Position numbers and translations under genes: made by a program. From assembly GCA_947175495.1 (NCBI GenBank), contig CAMWNB010000013.1, positions 1-50,065 on the forward strand: DNA of 50,065 nt, in the 5' to 3' direction. Source of the stretch: an uncultured Porphyromonadaceae bacterium (GTDB taxonomy: Bacteria; Bacteroidota; Bacteroidia; Bacteroidales; Muribaculaceae). Positions 42,368 to 50,065 of the stretch are shown piece by piece (positions within the stretch are counted from its first letter, which is position 1; every line of letters begins with the position of its first letter). Under the pieces are notes generated by a model, which was not told where the DNA came from, did no database searches, and saw nothing but the letters and a program-made list of their open reading frames with translations.

Positions 42368-43696
42368 CTATCGTATATGATATTTTTCCATGCGCCTGTA
42401 CAGCGACTGCCGCGTGATGCCCAGCATGGCCGCAGCCTGGCTCAGATTGCCTGCCGAGCGTCGCAGAGCGTCCTCCACGGCCGCGCGCTCCATGCCTTCG
42501 AGGCCGTGTGTGGCAGCCGTAGCCGCCGACACCGCCGCGGGCGTCAGCGCCGCCGCAGCCTCCACGTCGGCCGCATGCAGTATTGATTTGCCCGAAATCA
42601 GTATGGTGCGCTCCACCAGATTTTTAAGCTCGCGGATGTTGCCGGGGTAGGGGAGCCCGCGCAGGCTCGCCATCGCGTCCGGAGCAATTTCCGGCATCTC
42701 CATGCCGTTGGCGCGGCAGAATCCGGCGGCGAAATGCCGTGCCAGCGCGGGGATGTCGCCCGGACGCTCGCGCAGCGGCGGCAGCGTCACCGTTATAAGG
42801 TTTATGCGGTAGAACAGATCCTCGCGGAAGCGCCCGTCGGCCACCATCGCCGGCAGGTCGGCGTTTGTGGCGCACACCACGCGTATGTCCACATGCCGCG
42901 TGCGGCTGTCGCCAAGCATCTCGAAACTGTGCTCCTGCAGCACGCGCAGCAGCTTCACCTGCGAGTTGGCGTCAAGCTCGCCTATCTCGTCGAGGAAAAT
43001 GGTGCCCTTGTCGGCCACGGCGAAGCGTCCCTCCCTGTCGGCAGTGGCGCCGGTGAACGCTCCCTTGCGGTGGCCGAACATCTCGCTCTCGAACAGCGAC
43101 CGCGATATTCCGCCCATGTTCACCTTCACGAACGGCGCCCCGCGCCTCCGGCTGTTGGCGTGCAGCGTCTCCGCTATCAGCTCCTTGCCCGTGCCGTTCT
43201 CGCCCATGATGAGCAGCGGCGCGTCCGTCGCGGCCACGCGCCGCACCGTGTCGAGCACATGCAGCAGAGCCGGGCTCTCGCCGATGATGCGCGAGCGGTC
43301 AAAGTCGCCCTCGCCCTCGCGCTTGCCGCCGCTCAGCTCGAGCGCAGTCGCAACGCGCTGCAGCAGCGCCGCGTTGTCCCACGGCTTGGTGATAAAGTCG
43401 AACGCGCCCGCCCTTACGCCCTCCACGGCCAGCGGGATGCTGCCCCACGCCGTGATGAGTATCACCGGCGTCTCCGGGCGGAACACCTTCACTTGCCGCA
43501 GCAGCGTCAGGCCCTCGTCGCCCGACGTGGCCCGCGAAAAGTTCATGTCGAGCATCACGAGCCGTGGAGCCGTCGACCGCACCGTGTCGATCACCTCCGC
43601 AGGCGTCGCCACGGCCTTCACCTCGTAGCTTGCCTTGCGCAGCAGCATCGAGAGCGAGAGCCGTATGGCATTGTCGTCGTCCGCTATCAGTATCAT
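42368..43696 (-). CDS. Sigma-54-dependent response regulator (NtrC family)
   Basis: The 442-residue regulator has a receiver domain with phospho-acceptor Asp50 (LVMLDMNFS), a AAA+ domain with Walker A GENGTGKE, the sigma-54-contacting GAFTGA loop in FGHRKGAFTGATADRE, Walker B GTIFLDEIGELD and the Arg-finger region, and a Fis-type DNA-binding helix-turn-helix at the C-terminus (GNLSQAAAMLGITRQSLYRR). All key residues are present, so it should activate sigma-54 promoters when phosphorylated. It follows the TolC gene by 32 nt. A candidate sigma-54 promoter lies in front of the first gene of the operon. Confidence 0.96.
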   Translation of the reverse strand: MILIADDDNAIRLSLSMLLRKASYEVKAVATPAEVIDTVRSTAPRLVMLDMNFSRATSGDEGLTLLRQVKVFRPETPVILITAWGSIPLAVEGVRAGAFDFITKPWDNAALLQRVATALELSGGKREGEGDFDRSRIIGESPALLHVLDTVRRVAATDAPLLIMGENGTGKELIAETLHANSRRRGAPFVKVNMGGISRSLFESEMFGHRKGAFTGATADREGRFAVADKGTIFLDEIGELDANSQVKLLRVLQEHSFEMLGDSRTRHVDIRVVCATNADLPAMVADGRFREDLFYRINLITVTLPPLRERPGDIPALARHFAAGFCRANGMEMPEIAPDAMASLRGLPYPGNIRELKNLVERTILISGKSILHAADVEAAAALTPAAVSAATAATHGLEGMERAAVEDALRRSAGNLSQAAAMLGITRQSLYRRMEKYHIR

Positions 43697-43728
43697 AGTG
43701 CAAAAGTACTAATAATAGTCCGTATGTC

Positions 43729-45198
43729 CTAATCTTTAACAATCCTCTCGATATCGGCGTCGATGCCCGTGCCCGCGGCGTAGTCCCACAGCGTCAGGCT
43801 CCGCAGCTGATAGTAGTAATACCAGTATTGGAACAGCTGGTTCACATATGCCTGCCGGCTCTCGTCCTTGCGGCTCTGCGAGTCGTTCAGGTCGAGTGTC
43901 GATATTTTGCCTATCATGAACGTCTCCACGTTCGTGTGGTAGCGCTGCTGCGCTATCGTGTCCGATGCCGCCGCGATGTCGAGTTGCTGCTTCTGGTTGT
44001 TGAAACGCTCCACGAGCATGAAGATATCCTGCCGGAAGTTCATCTCCTCCTGGCGCAGACGGCTCGCCACCACCTCGCGGTTGCTCTCGGCCACCTTCAC
44101 CTTGCCGCGCCGTTTGCCCCAGTCCACGATGGGTATCTTGAAACCCACCTCCACCACCTGGTTGTCCTTCAGCGGGTCGTACGCGCCGCGGAAGCGCTCC
44201 GCCGTGCCCGTGAAGCCCACCTGGGCAAACAGCGTCACCTCCCGCATGTCGCCCTTCGCCTTGGCCACCTCGTAGTCGGCTTCCAGCTGCCTGCGCCTGA
44301 TGTTGCGGGCGAAAGAGTTGCGCTCCAGTGCGCGCTCCAGCACATCGCCGTACGCCACGTCGGCCTGCGGGATTCTCTCCGGAAGCAGCGGCACCAGCTC
44401 CACGCTCTCGTCCATGCCGAGGAACGACCGCAGCTGAAACATCGCCGACTTGTAGTCGCTCTCCGTGTCGGTCAGCGTCGACCGGGCCGTCAGCAGGTTC
44501 AGCTCCAGCTGCAGCAGGTCGTTCTCGCTGATCTGTCCCATCTGCCGTTTCGCCACCGCCACCGTGTGCAGCTTCTCCGCGTTGGCCATGTTCTGCCGCG
44601 CCGTGCCCAGGTTCTCCTTCGCCATCAGCAGCGAGAAGAAATAGTTCACAGCCTTCATCGCCACCTCTTCCGTCGCGCTCATGAAGGCCGCCTTCGCCTC
44701 GTCGTAGCGCACAGGCTCTATGCGCCTGCTCCATTTGGTGTGGTTGGTCCCGAAGATGGGCTGGTTCAGCGTCAGCGCCACAGGCACCGACATGAACCGG
44801 TCGCTCCCGCCGCCGCCCAGCTGCCGCATGTAGTCCAGCGACGTCGTCAGCGACAGTGTGCCGCCTGTCAGCCATATGCTCTGGTCGATGCTCACGTTGC
44901 CGCTCATTTCCAGCACGTTGTTGCGCACGAACGTGTATGCCCCGTTCTCCGTCTGATACGGCGAATAGTTCTTCCTGTACGACGGCAGCGTCGCCGCGAA
45001 GTTCACCTCCGGCAGCAGGTCGGCGCGAAACGTGCGGTACTCCCAGTAGGCCGTCTTGAGCTCGTTCAGCGCCACGGCGGCCTCCACGCTTCCCGTGCGC
45101 GCTATCGCTATCGTCTCGTCCAGCGAGATGTCGCGGCTCTGCGCGGCGCCCGTGAGGGCGGCCGCCGCGCAGACTGCCGCTATCCATGTCCGTGTCAT
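43729..45198 (-). CDS. TolC-family outer-membrane efflux protein
   Basis: The 489-residue protein has a signal peptide (MTRTWIAAVCAAAALTGAAQ) and two coiled, Gln/Glu/Ala-rich repeats typical of TolC/OEP proteins: the start ISLDETIAIARTGSVEAAVA, the helix LGTARQNMANAEKLHTVAVA, and later IVDWGKRRGKVKVAESNREV. It forms the outer-membrane channel of the export system. The start overlaps the stop of the upstream permease gene (ATGA). A longer frame begins at 45324 but that part overlaps the permease gene. Confidence 0.92.
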   Translation of the reverse strand: MTRTWIAAVCAAAALTGAAQSRDISLDETIAIARTGSVEAAVALNELKTAYWEYRTFRADLLPEVNFAATLPSYRKNYSPYQTENGAYTFVRNNVLEMSGNVSIDQSIWLTGGTLSLTTSLDYMRQLGGGGSDRFMSVPVALTLNQPIFGTNHTKWSRRIEPVRYDEAKAAFMSATEEVAMKAVNYFFSLLMAKENLGTARQNMANAEKLHTVAVAKRQMGQISENDLLQLELNLLTARSTLTDTESDYKSAMFQLRSFLGMDESVELVPLLPERIPQADVAYGDVLERALERNSFARNIRRRQLEADYEVAKAKGDMREVTLFAQVGFTGTAERFRGAYDPLKDNQVVEVGFKIPIVDWGKRRGKVKVAESNREVVASRLRQEEMNFRQDIFMLVERFNNQKQQLDIAAASDTIAQQRYHTNVETFMIGKISTLDLNDSQSRKDESRQAYVNQLFQYWYYYYQLRSLTLWDYAAGTGIDADIERIVKD

Positions 45199-46433
45199 TC
45201 GTCGCGCAGTGCTTCGGCAGGCGCGATGCGCATCGCACGGCTCGCGGGCACAGCTATGCCTGCCACTATCATTATGGCCATAAGCCCGTAGGCAATCCCG
45301 CCGCACAGCAGCACATGCGTCCACGAGAAATATCCGTGAGGCTCAAGATACGTGTTCAGCTCCAGGTGGGCCAGGTTCAGGTCTATCGCCAGCGCTATCG
45401 GCGTCATTATCGTCAGCAGCAGCAGACCCTCGCCCGTCAGCAGCCGGAAAATCTGCCGGCGGGTGGCGCCGCTCACCATCCTCACAGCCAGGTCCGGCAC
45501 ACGCTGCTGCGTGCGGAACCAGAACGTGCCCAACATCCCTAAGAAGATATTCACGAGCAGAAATGCCATGATAGTGAGCTGGTTGCGTTGCGCCGTGTGC
45601 TCGCTGCGCAGTATGTTGTCGCGCAGTCGGCTGAAAGGCTCGACGTTTGCCAGATAATAGTTGCCCACGCGGAATTGTGTCTCGGCATCGGCCATCAGCT
45701 TTTCCACTATGTCCTTGTCCATATTCTCGCGCACGCGGATTGTCCAGTCCTGCCAGAAGACATCCGGAATTACCACCGTTCTGTTCATCTGGCCTTGCTT
45801 ATAGTCATGGTATCTCACGGGCTTGATTACGGCACCCACTGTCAGTGACCATAGGGTGTCTTCATATAGATAGACCCGTTTGCCAATGAATCCGCTCGGG
45901 TCCTTGATGCCGTGTTCTTCCAGAATATTCGCGCTTATCAGCGTTTTGCCTTGCCGCAGCATCTCTGCGAGCTCTTCCGGGGTTTCGCCGTTGAGGCCTT
46001 CGTAACGGAACACCCGCATGAAATCCGGCTGAACATAGCGGAATATGTTGTAGCCCGAAGCCTTCAGCGTGTCCACCGTTACGGCGCCGCCGCTGTTGCT
46101 TCCCGTGTAGGGGTGTGAGTTGGCGCTGACGCAGACGGCTTCGATTTCGGGGCGGCGCTCAAGCCGCTCCAGCAGCTGCTGCAGGTCTCTCACGGCAGCT
46201 TGCCCTTCGTCGTCGTACGGCACATATTCGGGGCTCGTTTCCGACACTTGGTCGAATGTCAGTTTATAGCAGTGCTCCACGTCGAAGCCCAGCGGACGCG
46301 ACGATATCGTGTAGCTCGCCACCAGAAAATCGGTCACATACCACAGCACCACGCTCACAATCAACAGTTCCACGCACAGCCACACATTGCTGCGCCATTC
46401 GTTGCGAATCTGTTTTAATATCTTCTGACTCAT
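45195..46433 (-). CDS. ABC transporter permease, MacB/FtsX type (second)
   Basis: The 412-residue protein has one N-terminal helix (about 19-40), a large periplasmic domain (about 45-270) and three C-terminal helices in the FtsX-like domain, with the segment AVRMVSGATRRQIFRLLTGE before the second of these. MacB-type permeases drive periplasmic substrates through TolC by movement of the periplasmic domain. It lies 1 bp after the other permease gene and overlaps tolC. Having two separate permeases suggests a heterodimer. Confidence 0.9.
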   Translation of the reverse strand: MSQKILKQIRNEWRSNVWLCVELLIVSVVLWYVTDFLVASYTISSRPLGFDVEHCYKLTFDQVSETSPEYVPYDDEGQAAVRDLQQLLERLERRPEIEAVCVSANSHPYTGSNSGGAVTVDTLKASGYNIFRYVQPDFMRVFRYEGLNGETPEELAEMLRQGKTLISANILEEHGIKDPSGFIGKRVYLYEDTLWSLTVGAVIKPVRYHDYKQGQMNRTVVIPDVFWQDWTIRVRENMDKDIVEKLMADAETQFRVGNYYLANVEPFSRLRDNILRSEHTAQRNQLTIMAFLLVNIFLGMLGTFWFRTQQRVPDLAVRMVSGATRRQIFRLLTGEGLLLLTIMTPIALAIDLNLAHLELNTYLEPHGYFSWTHVLLCGGIAYGLMAIMIVAGIAVPASRAMRIAPAEALRDE

Positions 46434-46434
46434 C

Positions 46435-47715
46435 TTATTTCTTGTTTATAGCGTTCACGATGTTGGTCCTCGATGCTCTCCAGGCGGGCACGCCCGTGCT
46501 CAGCAGGTTCAGCACGAAGCAGAAGCCCAGCGCCCACGCGAAAGTCGACGGCTGCACAAGCATCTCCAGGCTCACCTTAGGCATTGTCAGCGTGTTGCTG
46601 TAGCCTTCGAGAAACAGCATGGTCGAGAACAGATAGGCGAAGCCCACACTCAGCGCCCAGCCTATCAGACCGGCCACCACCGTTATCATGAGGTTCTCGC
46701 CGAACAGCTGCATCAGCAGTGTGCTGCGCTTGCAGCCGAACGCCCTGCGCACTCCTATCTCCTCACGGCGCTGACGCATGCGGCTCTCAGTCATGCCGCT
46801 CAGATTTATCGCCGGCACGATCAGCAGTATAAGAAACACAATCAGCCTGTCGCGTCTGTAGGTCTTGAGGTCCGGCTCGACGTTGGCCCATTGGCCCACC
46901 AGGACTTCTTCTTTCGTGTAAGGCCGTCCGCGCGAGATGAACTGCCAGTTCGATTCCTTCACAGTCTTGTTGTATGCGCGCATGCGCCGGTCACACTCCT
47001 CGCGGATTGCGGCGAAATCGTCGCTGCTTTTAGCTAAGACTACGGCCGAAAACGACCCCATCAGATAACTGTTCCATGTGTTGTTTATAAGTGGCGTCGT
47101 GGTCAGCGGCACCCACACATGGGCGAAGCACTCTTCTGCCAGCGTCGACACGTCCCGCACCACGCCCGCCACAGTGTATGGCGAGTGGTTCAGCTGAAAT
47201 TCCCGCCCGGCCGCGTCGGTGCTGCCGAACAGACGGCGCGCCGTCGACTCGTCGATCACAGCCACGTGTTGGGCCGCATCCACTGCCGTCTGGTCGTAAG
47301 GCTTGCCCGACAGGAAAGTGAAATCATACACGTTCCAGAACTCCCCGTCAGTCGTGAGCATGTCTGCGCTGACAGGGCGCCCGCCGGGCACCGTCATTGT
47401 CGCTACAGTCAGATAAGAAGCGAATATAGTGGAGCGTTCGGCTGTCTCCAGATTCCCGTACAGCTCTTTTGCACTTTCGTAGCTCATCGGACCGTTGCTC
47501 TGATACGGCGTGTTCTCTACAACGATAGAGGCATACTGCGCATACAGCATCCGCGGGCGGTTGCTCACAGGCGCGTACGGAGCCACCTTCACTTGCTGAA
47601 GCATCACCACCACCATTATCAGGAATATCGACAGCGCCGTGCCGGTGATGCCGACCACCGTCAGCATCCTCTGGCTCCGCAGCTGCGCCATCGCCTGTCT
47701 CATCATCTCTCTCAT
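46435..47715 (-). CDS. ABC transporter permease, MacB/FtsX type (first)
   Basis: The 426-residue protein has the same layout as its neighbour: N-terminal helix (about 17-40), periplasmic core (about 45-285) and three C-terminal helices, with EEIGVRRAFGCKRSTLLMQL, the FtsX-domain signature. No ATPase domain is fused; the ATPase is the separate gene at 47786. The two permeases are clearly related in layout but differ in sequence. Confidence 0.9.
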   Translation of the reverse strand: MREMMRQAMAQLRSQRMLTVVGITGTALSIFLIMVVVMLQQVKVAPYAPVSNRPRMLYAQYASIVVENTPYQSNGPMSYESAKELYGNLETAERSTIFASYLTVATMTVPGGRPVSADMLTTDGEFWNVYDFTFLSGKPYDQTAVDAAQHVAVIDESTARRLFGSTDAAGREFQLNHSPYTVAGVVRDVSTLAEECFAHVWVPLTTTPLINNTWNSYLMGSFSAVVLAKSSDDFAAIREECDRRMRAYNKTVKESNWQFISRGRPYTKEEVLVGQWANVEPDLKTYRRDRLIVFLILLIVPAINLSGMTESRMRQRREEIGVRRAFGCKRSTLLMQLFGENLMITVVAGLIGWALSVGFAYLFSTMLFLEGYSNTLTMPKVSLEMLVQPSTFAWALGFCFVLNLLSTGVPAWRASRTNIVNAINKK

Positions 47716-47785
47716 CTATATATGTTAGTTTAATTTATAGGCACAGTACGCCCGTAGGCCCTGTCCTCTATTTGATTTCTTATTT

Positions 47786-48460
47786 TCACTGTACCTGCCG
47801 TCCGTCGAAGAACCGCACTATGCGGTCCGTCATCCGTGCCTGCTCGTCGTTGTGCGTCACCATCACTATCGTGCGCCCGTCCTCCTTGTTCAGCTCATGC
47901 AGTAGCTGCATCACCTCCGCGCCCATGCGCGAATCCAGGTTGCCCGTTGGCTCGTCGGCCAGGATGATTTCGGGGTTGCCGACGATAGCGCGCGCAATCG
48001 CAACGCGCTGACACTGGCCGCCCGACAGCTGCGCCGGCCGGTGGTACATGCGGTGGCTCAGCCCGACGCGTTCCAGCACGGCCTTCGCCATGCGCGTGCG
48101 CTCGCTGCCCTTCACCCCGTGGCGATACAGCAGCGGCATCTCCACATTGTCAAGCACATTCAGCGACCCTATCAGGTGAAAGCTCTGAAACACAAAGCCC
48201 AGCTTCGAGTTGCGGAACGCCGACAGCGCGCTGTCGCTCATTCCCTCCGTCGTGGTGCCGTCGATCAGCACACGTCCCGTCGTTGGCGCGTCCAGCAGGC
48301 CCACGATGTTCAGCAGCGTCGACTTGCCGCAGCCCGACGGGCCCATGATGCTCACGAACTCACCCTTGTCGATGTCCACGTTCACGTTCTCGAGAGCAAG
48401 CGTCTCCACCTCGTCCGTGCGGTAAATCTTGCTCACCTCCTTCAGTTCAATTATTCCCAT
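47786..48460 (-). CDS. ABC transporter ATP-binding protein (MacB/LolD type)
   Basis: The 224-residue ATPase has Walker A GPSGCGKST (about residues 40-48), the Q-loop FVFQSFHLIGSLNVLDNVEM, the signature LSGGQCQRVAIARAIV, Walker B ILADEPTGNLD and the switch His in IVMVTHNDEQ. The closest type by pattern is the MacB/LolD/FtsE group. It starts 21 nt after the adaptor gene and energises the two FtsX-type permeases downstream. Confidence 0.96.
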   Translation of the reverse strand: MGIIELKEVSKIYRTDEVETLALENVNVDIDKGEFVSIMGPSGCGKSTLLNIVGLLDAPTTGRVLIDGTTTEGMSDSALSAFRNSKLGFVFQSFHLIGSLNVLDNVEMPLLYRHGVKGSERTRMAKAVLERVGLSHRMYHRPAQLSGGQCQRVAIARAIVGNPEIILADEPTGNLDSRMGAEVMQLLHELNKEDGRTIVMVTHNDEQARMTDRIVRFFDGRQVQ

Positions 48461-48481
48461 ATTATAGTGTATTAATGTATA

Positions 48482-49732
48482 TCATTTTTTGATTTTAAGC
48501 GAAGCCGATTCCTTGAACTCCTTCATGTCCGTCACCACCACGCGCTCGCCGGGCTCCAGGCCCGACACCACTTCCACATAGTCGTAGTTGCTCTCGCCCA
48601 GCTGAACCTTGCGGCGCACCACGCGCTCCTCGCCGTCAAACACAAACATATCGTACGTCCCCGCTCCCGTGTAGTACGACCCGTTGCCCACGCGCACCGC
48701 ATCCTCTATCACGTCGCACAGCACATACACCTCCGTCTTCTGGCCCGAGCGAAGACGCTTGTGGCTGTCATTGTCGAGCCGCACGCTGAACGCAATCACA
48801 CCGTTCCGCGACAGCGGCGTCACATTGCTTATCGTGCCGCGCAGCTGCTCGCTGCCGATTTTCACTATCGCAGGGTTGCCCACCGCCACACGGTCGCCGT
48901 ACGCGTCTGCAATTTCCGCGTCAATCTTGAAATGGCTCAGATCCGACACAATCGCGATTTTCTCGCCTTCCGCCACCTTCTGTCCCACCTGGTCGTTCAC
49001 AAACGTCAGCGTCGCCTTCCGCGGCGAGCGTATGCGCGCATCCTCAAGCGTGCGCCGCATCTCTCCGAGATTGCGGTCGCTTATTGTCAGCTCCAGATTC
49101 TTCACCTTCATGTCGGCCGCTGCCACCTGCCGCTCGTTGGCAAGCTGCTGACGCATCTGCTCCAGCTCCAGGCGCCCCGTGCGGTAGGCAAGTTCCACCT
49201 GCCTCACCTTGTCGCCCGTTCCCGAGCCGAGACTGTCGAGGTAGCGCTCGTTGCGCAGCTCCACCTCCAGGCGGTCCACCGTCATGGCCTTCACCTTTAT
49301 CTGCATCTCCAGGTCGCTCAGCCGCGTCGAATTGTTGATGTTTTGCTGCTCCAGCATCTGGCGCTTCATCTCGATTTCATCCAGCAGCTTGTTCAGCTCC
49401 GTCTCCGTGCTCTGAAGGTCAAGGCGGAGTAGGGGAGTACCCGCCTCCACGCTGTCGCCCGACTTGCAGTACACCTCCATGATTCGCGTGCTTATCGGCG
49501 AATTGATAATCTCCTCAAAAGCCGGCACCACCTTGCCCGTAGCGTTGATAGTGCTCTCTATAGTGCCGCGGTCCACCGCCGACACCGTCAGATTCTTCAG
49601 CTGCACCGACTGGCGCATCATCATCGGAGCCACACACAGCACCAGCACCACGCCGGACGCCACAGCGCCGGCCGTCAGCATCTTGCGGCGCTTCCGCCGC
49701 GTTCTTTCCTCCTTGGGTATCTCTCTGTCCAT
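48482..49732 (-). CDS. Periplasmic adaptor (HlyD/MacA family)
   Basis: The 416-residue adaptor has a basic cytoplasmic start (KEERTRRKRRK), one membrane helix (about 18-36), a biotinyl-lipoyl-like half (INSPISTRIMEVYCKSGDSV, about 75-95), a long coiled hairpin (about 105-225), the second lipoyl half (ARIRSPRKATLTFVNDQVGQ), and beta-barrel and membrane-proximal domains ending GLEPGERVVVTDMKEFKESA. It bridges the inner-membrane permeases and TolC. First gene of the seven-gene export operon, with a candidate sigma-54 promoter about 30-45 nt upstream. Confidence 0.93.
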   Translation of the reverse strand: MDREIPKEERTRRKRRKMLTAGAVASGVVLVLCVAPMMMRQSVQLKNLTVSAVDRGTIESTINATGKVVPAFEEIINSPISTRIMEVYCKSGDSVEAGTPLLRLDLQSTETELNKLLDEIEMKRQMLEQQNINNSTRLSDLEMQIKVKAMTVDRLEVELRNERYLDSLGSGTGDKVRQVELAYRTGRLELEQMRQQLANERQVAAADMKVKNLELTISDRNLGEMRRTLEDARIRSPRKATLTFVNDQVGQKVAEGEKIAIVSDLSHFKIDAEIADAYGDRVAVGNPAIVKIGSEQLRGTISNVTPLSRNGVIAFSVRLDNDSHKRLRSGQKTEVYVLCDVIEDAVRVGNGSYYTGAGTYDMFVFDGEERVVRRKVQLGESNYDYVEVVSGLEPGERVVVTDMKEFKESASLKIKK

Positions 49733-49763
49733 AAAAAAATCAAAAATATCTGTCTATCTACCC

Positions 49764-49778
49764 ACATTAACCGTGCCA
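49764..49778 (-). promoter_or_regulatory. Candidate sigma-54 promoter of the export operon
   Basis: On the minus strand TGGCAC (49778-49773), five bases, then ATGT (49767-49764) resemble the -24/-12 pattern TGGCAC-N5-TTGC. The -24 half is perfect; the -12 half keeps TG but has T in place of the final C. The implied start near 49752 is about 20 nt before the adaptor ATG. The operon ends with a sigma-54 activator, which supports the reading. No TAnnTTTG box fits as well here. Confidence 0.55.
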
Positions 49779-49790
49779 AACTTCCAATCC

Positions 49791-49803
49791 GCTGATAATC
49801 AGC
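49791..49803. promoter_or_regulatory. 13-bp palindrome, possible activator site
   Basis: GCTGATAATCAGC is a perfect palindrome with 6-bp arms and one central base, 13 bp upstream of the candidate -24 element. It could be a binding half-site for the operon's own NtrC-type regulator or another factor. Confidence 0.4.
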
Positions 49804-49944
49804 ATGCGCTCGCCCTTGCGGCTGTCCGTATCCGTACACCTCTGTCCGCCCCGCTGGCCGATATTGCCTCCGCCCCGCACGGCAATCTCCCCACAAACGC
49901 GCCCGCCGTGCGCAAAACAAGTATCCCCATCCTCCGGCCTTGCC

Positions 49945-49952
49945 TAACTTTG
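49945..49952 (+). promoter_or_regulatory. -7 box of the right-edge gene (TAACTTTG)
   Basis: TAACTTTG lies only 4 nt before the ATG at 49957. Either the mRNA is nearly leaderless or translation starts at a later ATG (50002). Confidence 0.5.
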
Positions 49953-49956
49953 CAGC

Positions 49957-50065
49957 ATGAAACTGTCAGCCGCACATTCCTTCATCCGTTGGGACGGCCG
50001 CATGCTCACCCCCGCCCAGGAGCAGATCATCGACGCCCTCGAGCGGCAGCGATGCCGCCAGGGCC
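49957..50065 (+). CDS. Start of an unrecognised gene, cut by the window edge
   Basis: The first 36 codons read MKLSAAHSFIRWDGRMLTPA and continue with a charged helix (QEQIIDALERQRCRQG). The sequence is too short to name. The frame is open to the edge, has the GC-rich third positions of its neighbours and a promoter box just upstream. A second in-frame ATG at 50002 could be the true start. It diverges from the export operon. Confidence 0.6.
   Translation, partial: MKLSAAHSFIRWDGRMLTPAQEQIIDALERQRCRQG

Noticed and set aside
42734-43732. Plus-strand frames opposite the NtrC-type regulator
   Set aside because: Antisense shadows; the minus-strand gene has all sigma-54 activator motifs.

Overview
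The window looks like a chromosomal segment of a gut Bacteroidales bacterium, most likely Muribaculaceae-like. The evidence is Bacteroidetes-type promoters (TTTG, about 20 nt, then TAnnTTTG) in front of many genes, no Shine-Dalgarno sites, many lipoproteins, a bile-salt-hydrolase-family enzyme, the agmatine route to putrescine and a GDP-fucose operon. The family-level placement is inference. Only about 110 bases of the last gene run off the right edge, and the left edge is decayed or non-coding.

Left part (1-7.6 kb): an AT-rich stretch with a gene remnant, a lipoprotein with a SecDF-P1-head-like domain, then a complete type II-C CRISPR-Cas locus. An 18-repeat array (1243-2394) lies beyond cas2, cas1 and cas9, which are all on the minus strand and linked by ATGA overlaps. 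A divergent tracrRNA of about 80 nt starts just upstream of cas9, with a clear promoter, anti-repeat, two small hairpins and a terminator. The anti-repeat shows that crRNAs are read on the minus strand, so the leader lies between cas2 and the array. A 50-bp palindrome resembling two facing IS150-type insertion-sequence ends abuts the old, degenerate end of the array.

Middle (7.6-36 kb): a lipoprotein; a carboxylesterase-like lipoprotein that seems to have lost its catalytic Ser and His, with a PlsC acyltransferase; tRNA-Met(CAU); a four-gene operon (LysE exporter, CBM9-like protein, transglutaminase-NlpC/P60 protein, exported dipeptide epimerase) suited to muropeptide handling; flavodoxin; NrnA-like phosphoesterase and a DUF4827 lipoprotein; a 169-bp nested inverted-repeat element; glmM; MscS; a clostripain-family lipoprotein; a leucine-rich-repeat protein; an ATP-grasp-like protein; a choloylglycine-hydrolase-family enzyme; a BadF-type kinase with MgtC; a coiled-coil membrane protein; ferredoxin; aguA-aguB; rpsF-rpsR-rplI; an ECF sigma factor; AgcS, Lgt and a DUF805 protein.

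Right part (36-50 kb): an operon of gmd, a FucP-like permease, an unusual nucleotidylyltransferase-GHMP kinase fusion and GDP-fucose synthase, which joins de novo GDP-fucose synthesis to possible sugar salvage. Next comes a seven-gene operon for a MacAB-TolC-like export system (adaptor, ATPase, two permeases, TolC) ending in an NtrC-type regulator and its kinase. A candidate sigma-54 promoter and a 13-bp palindrome in front of it suggest self-regulation. Products are named from motifs read by eye; no database search was run.
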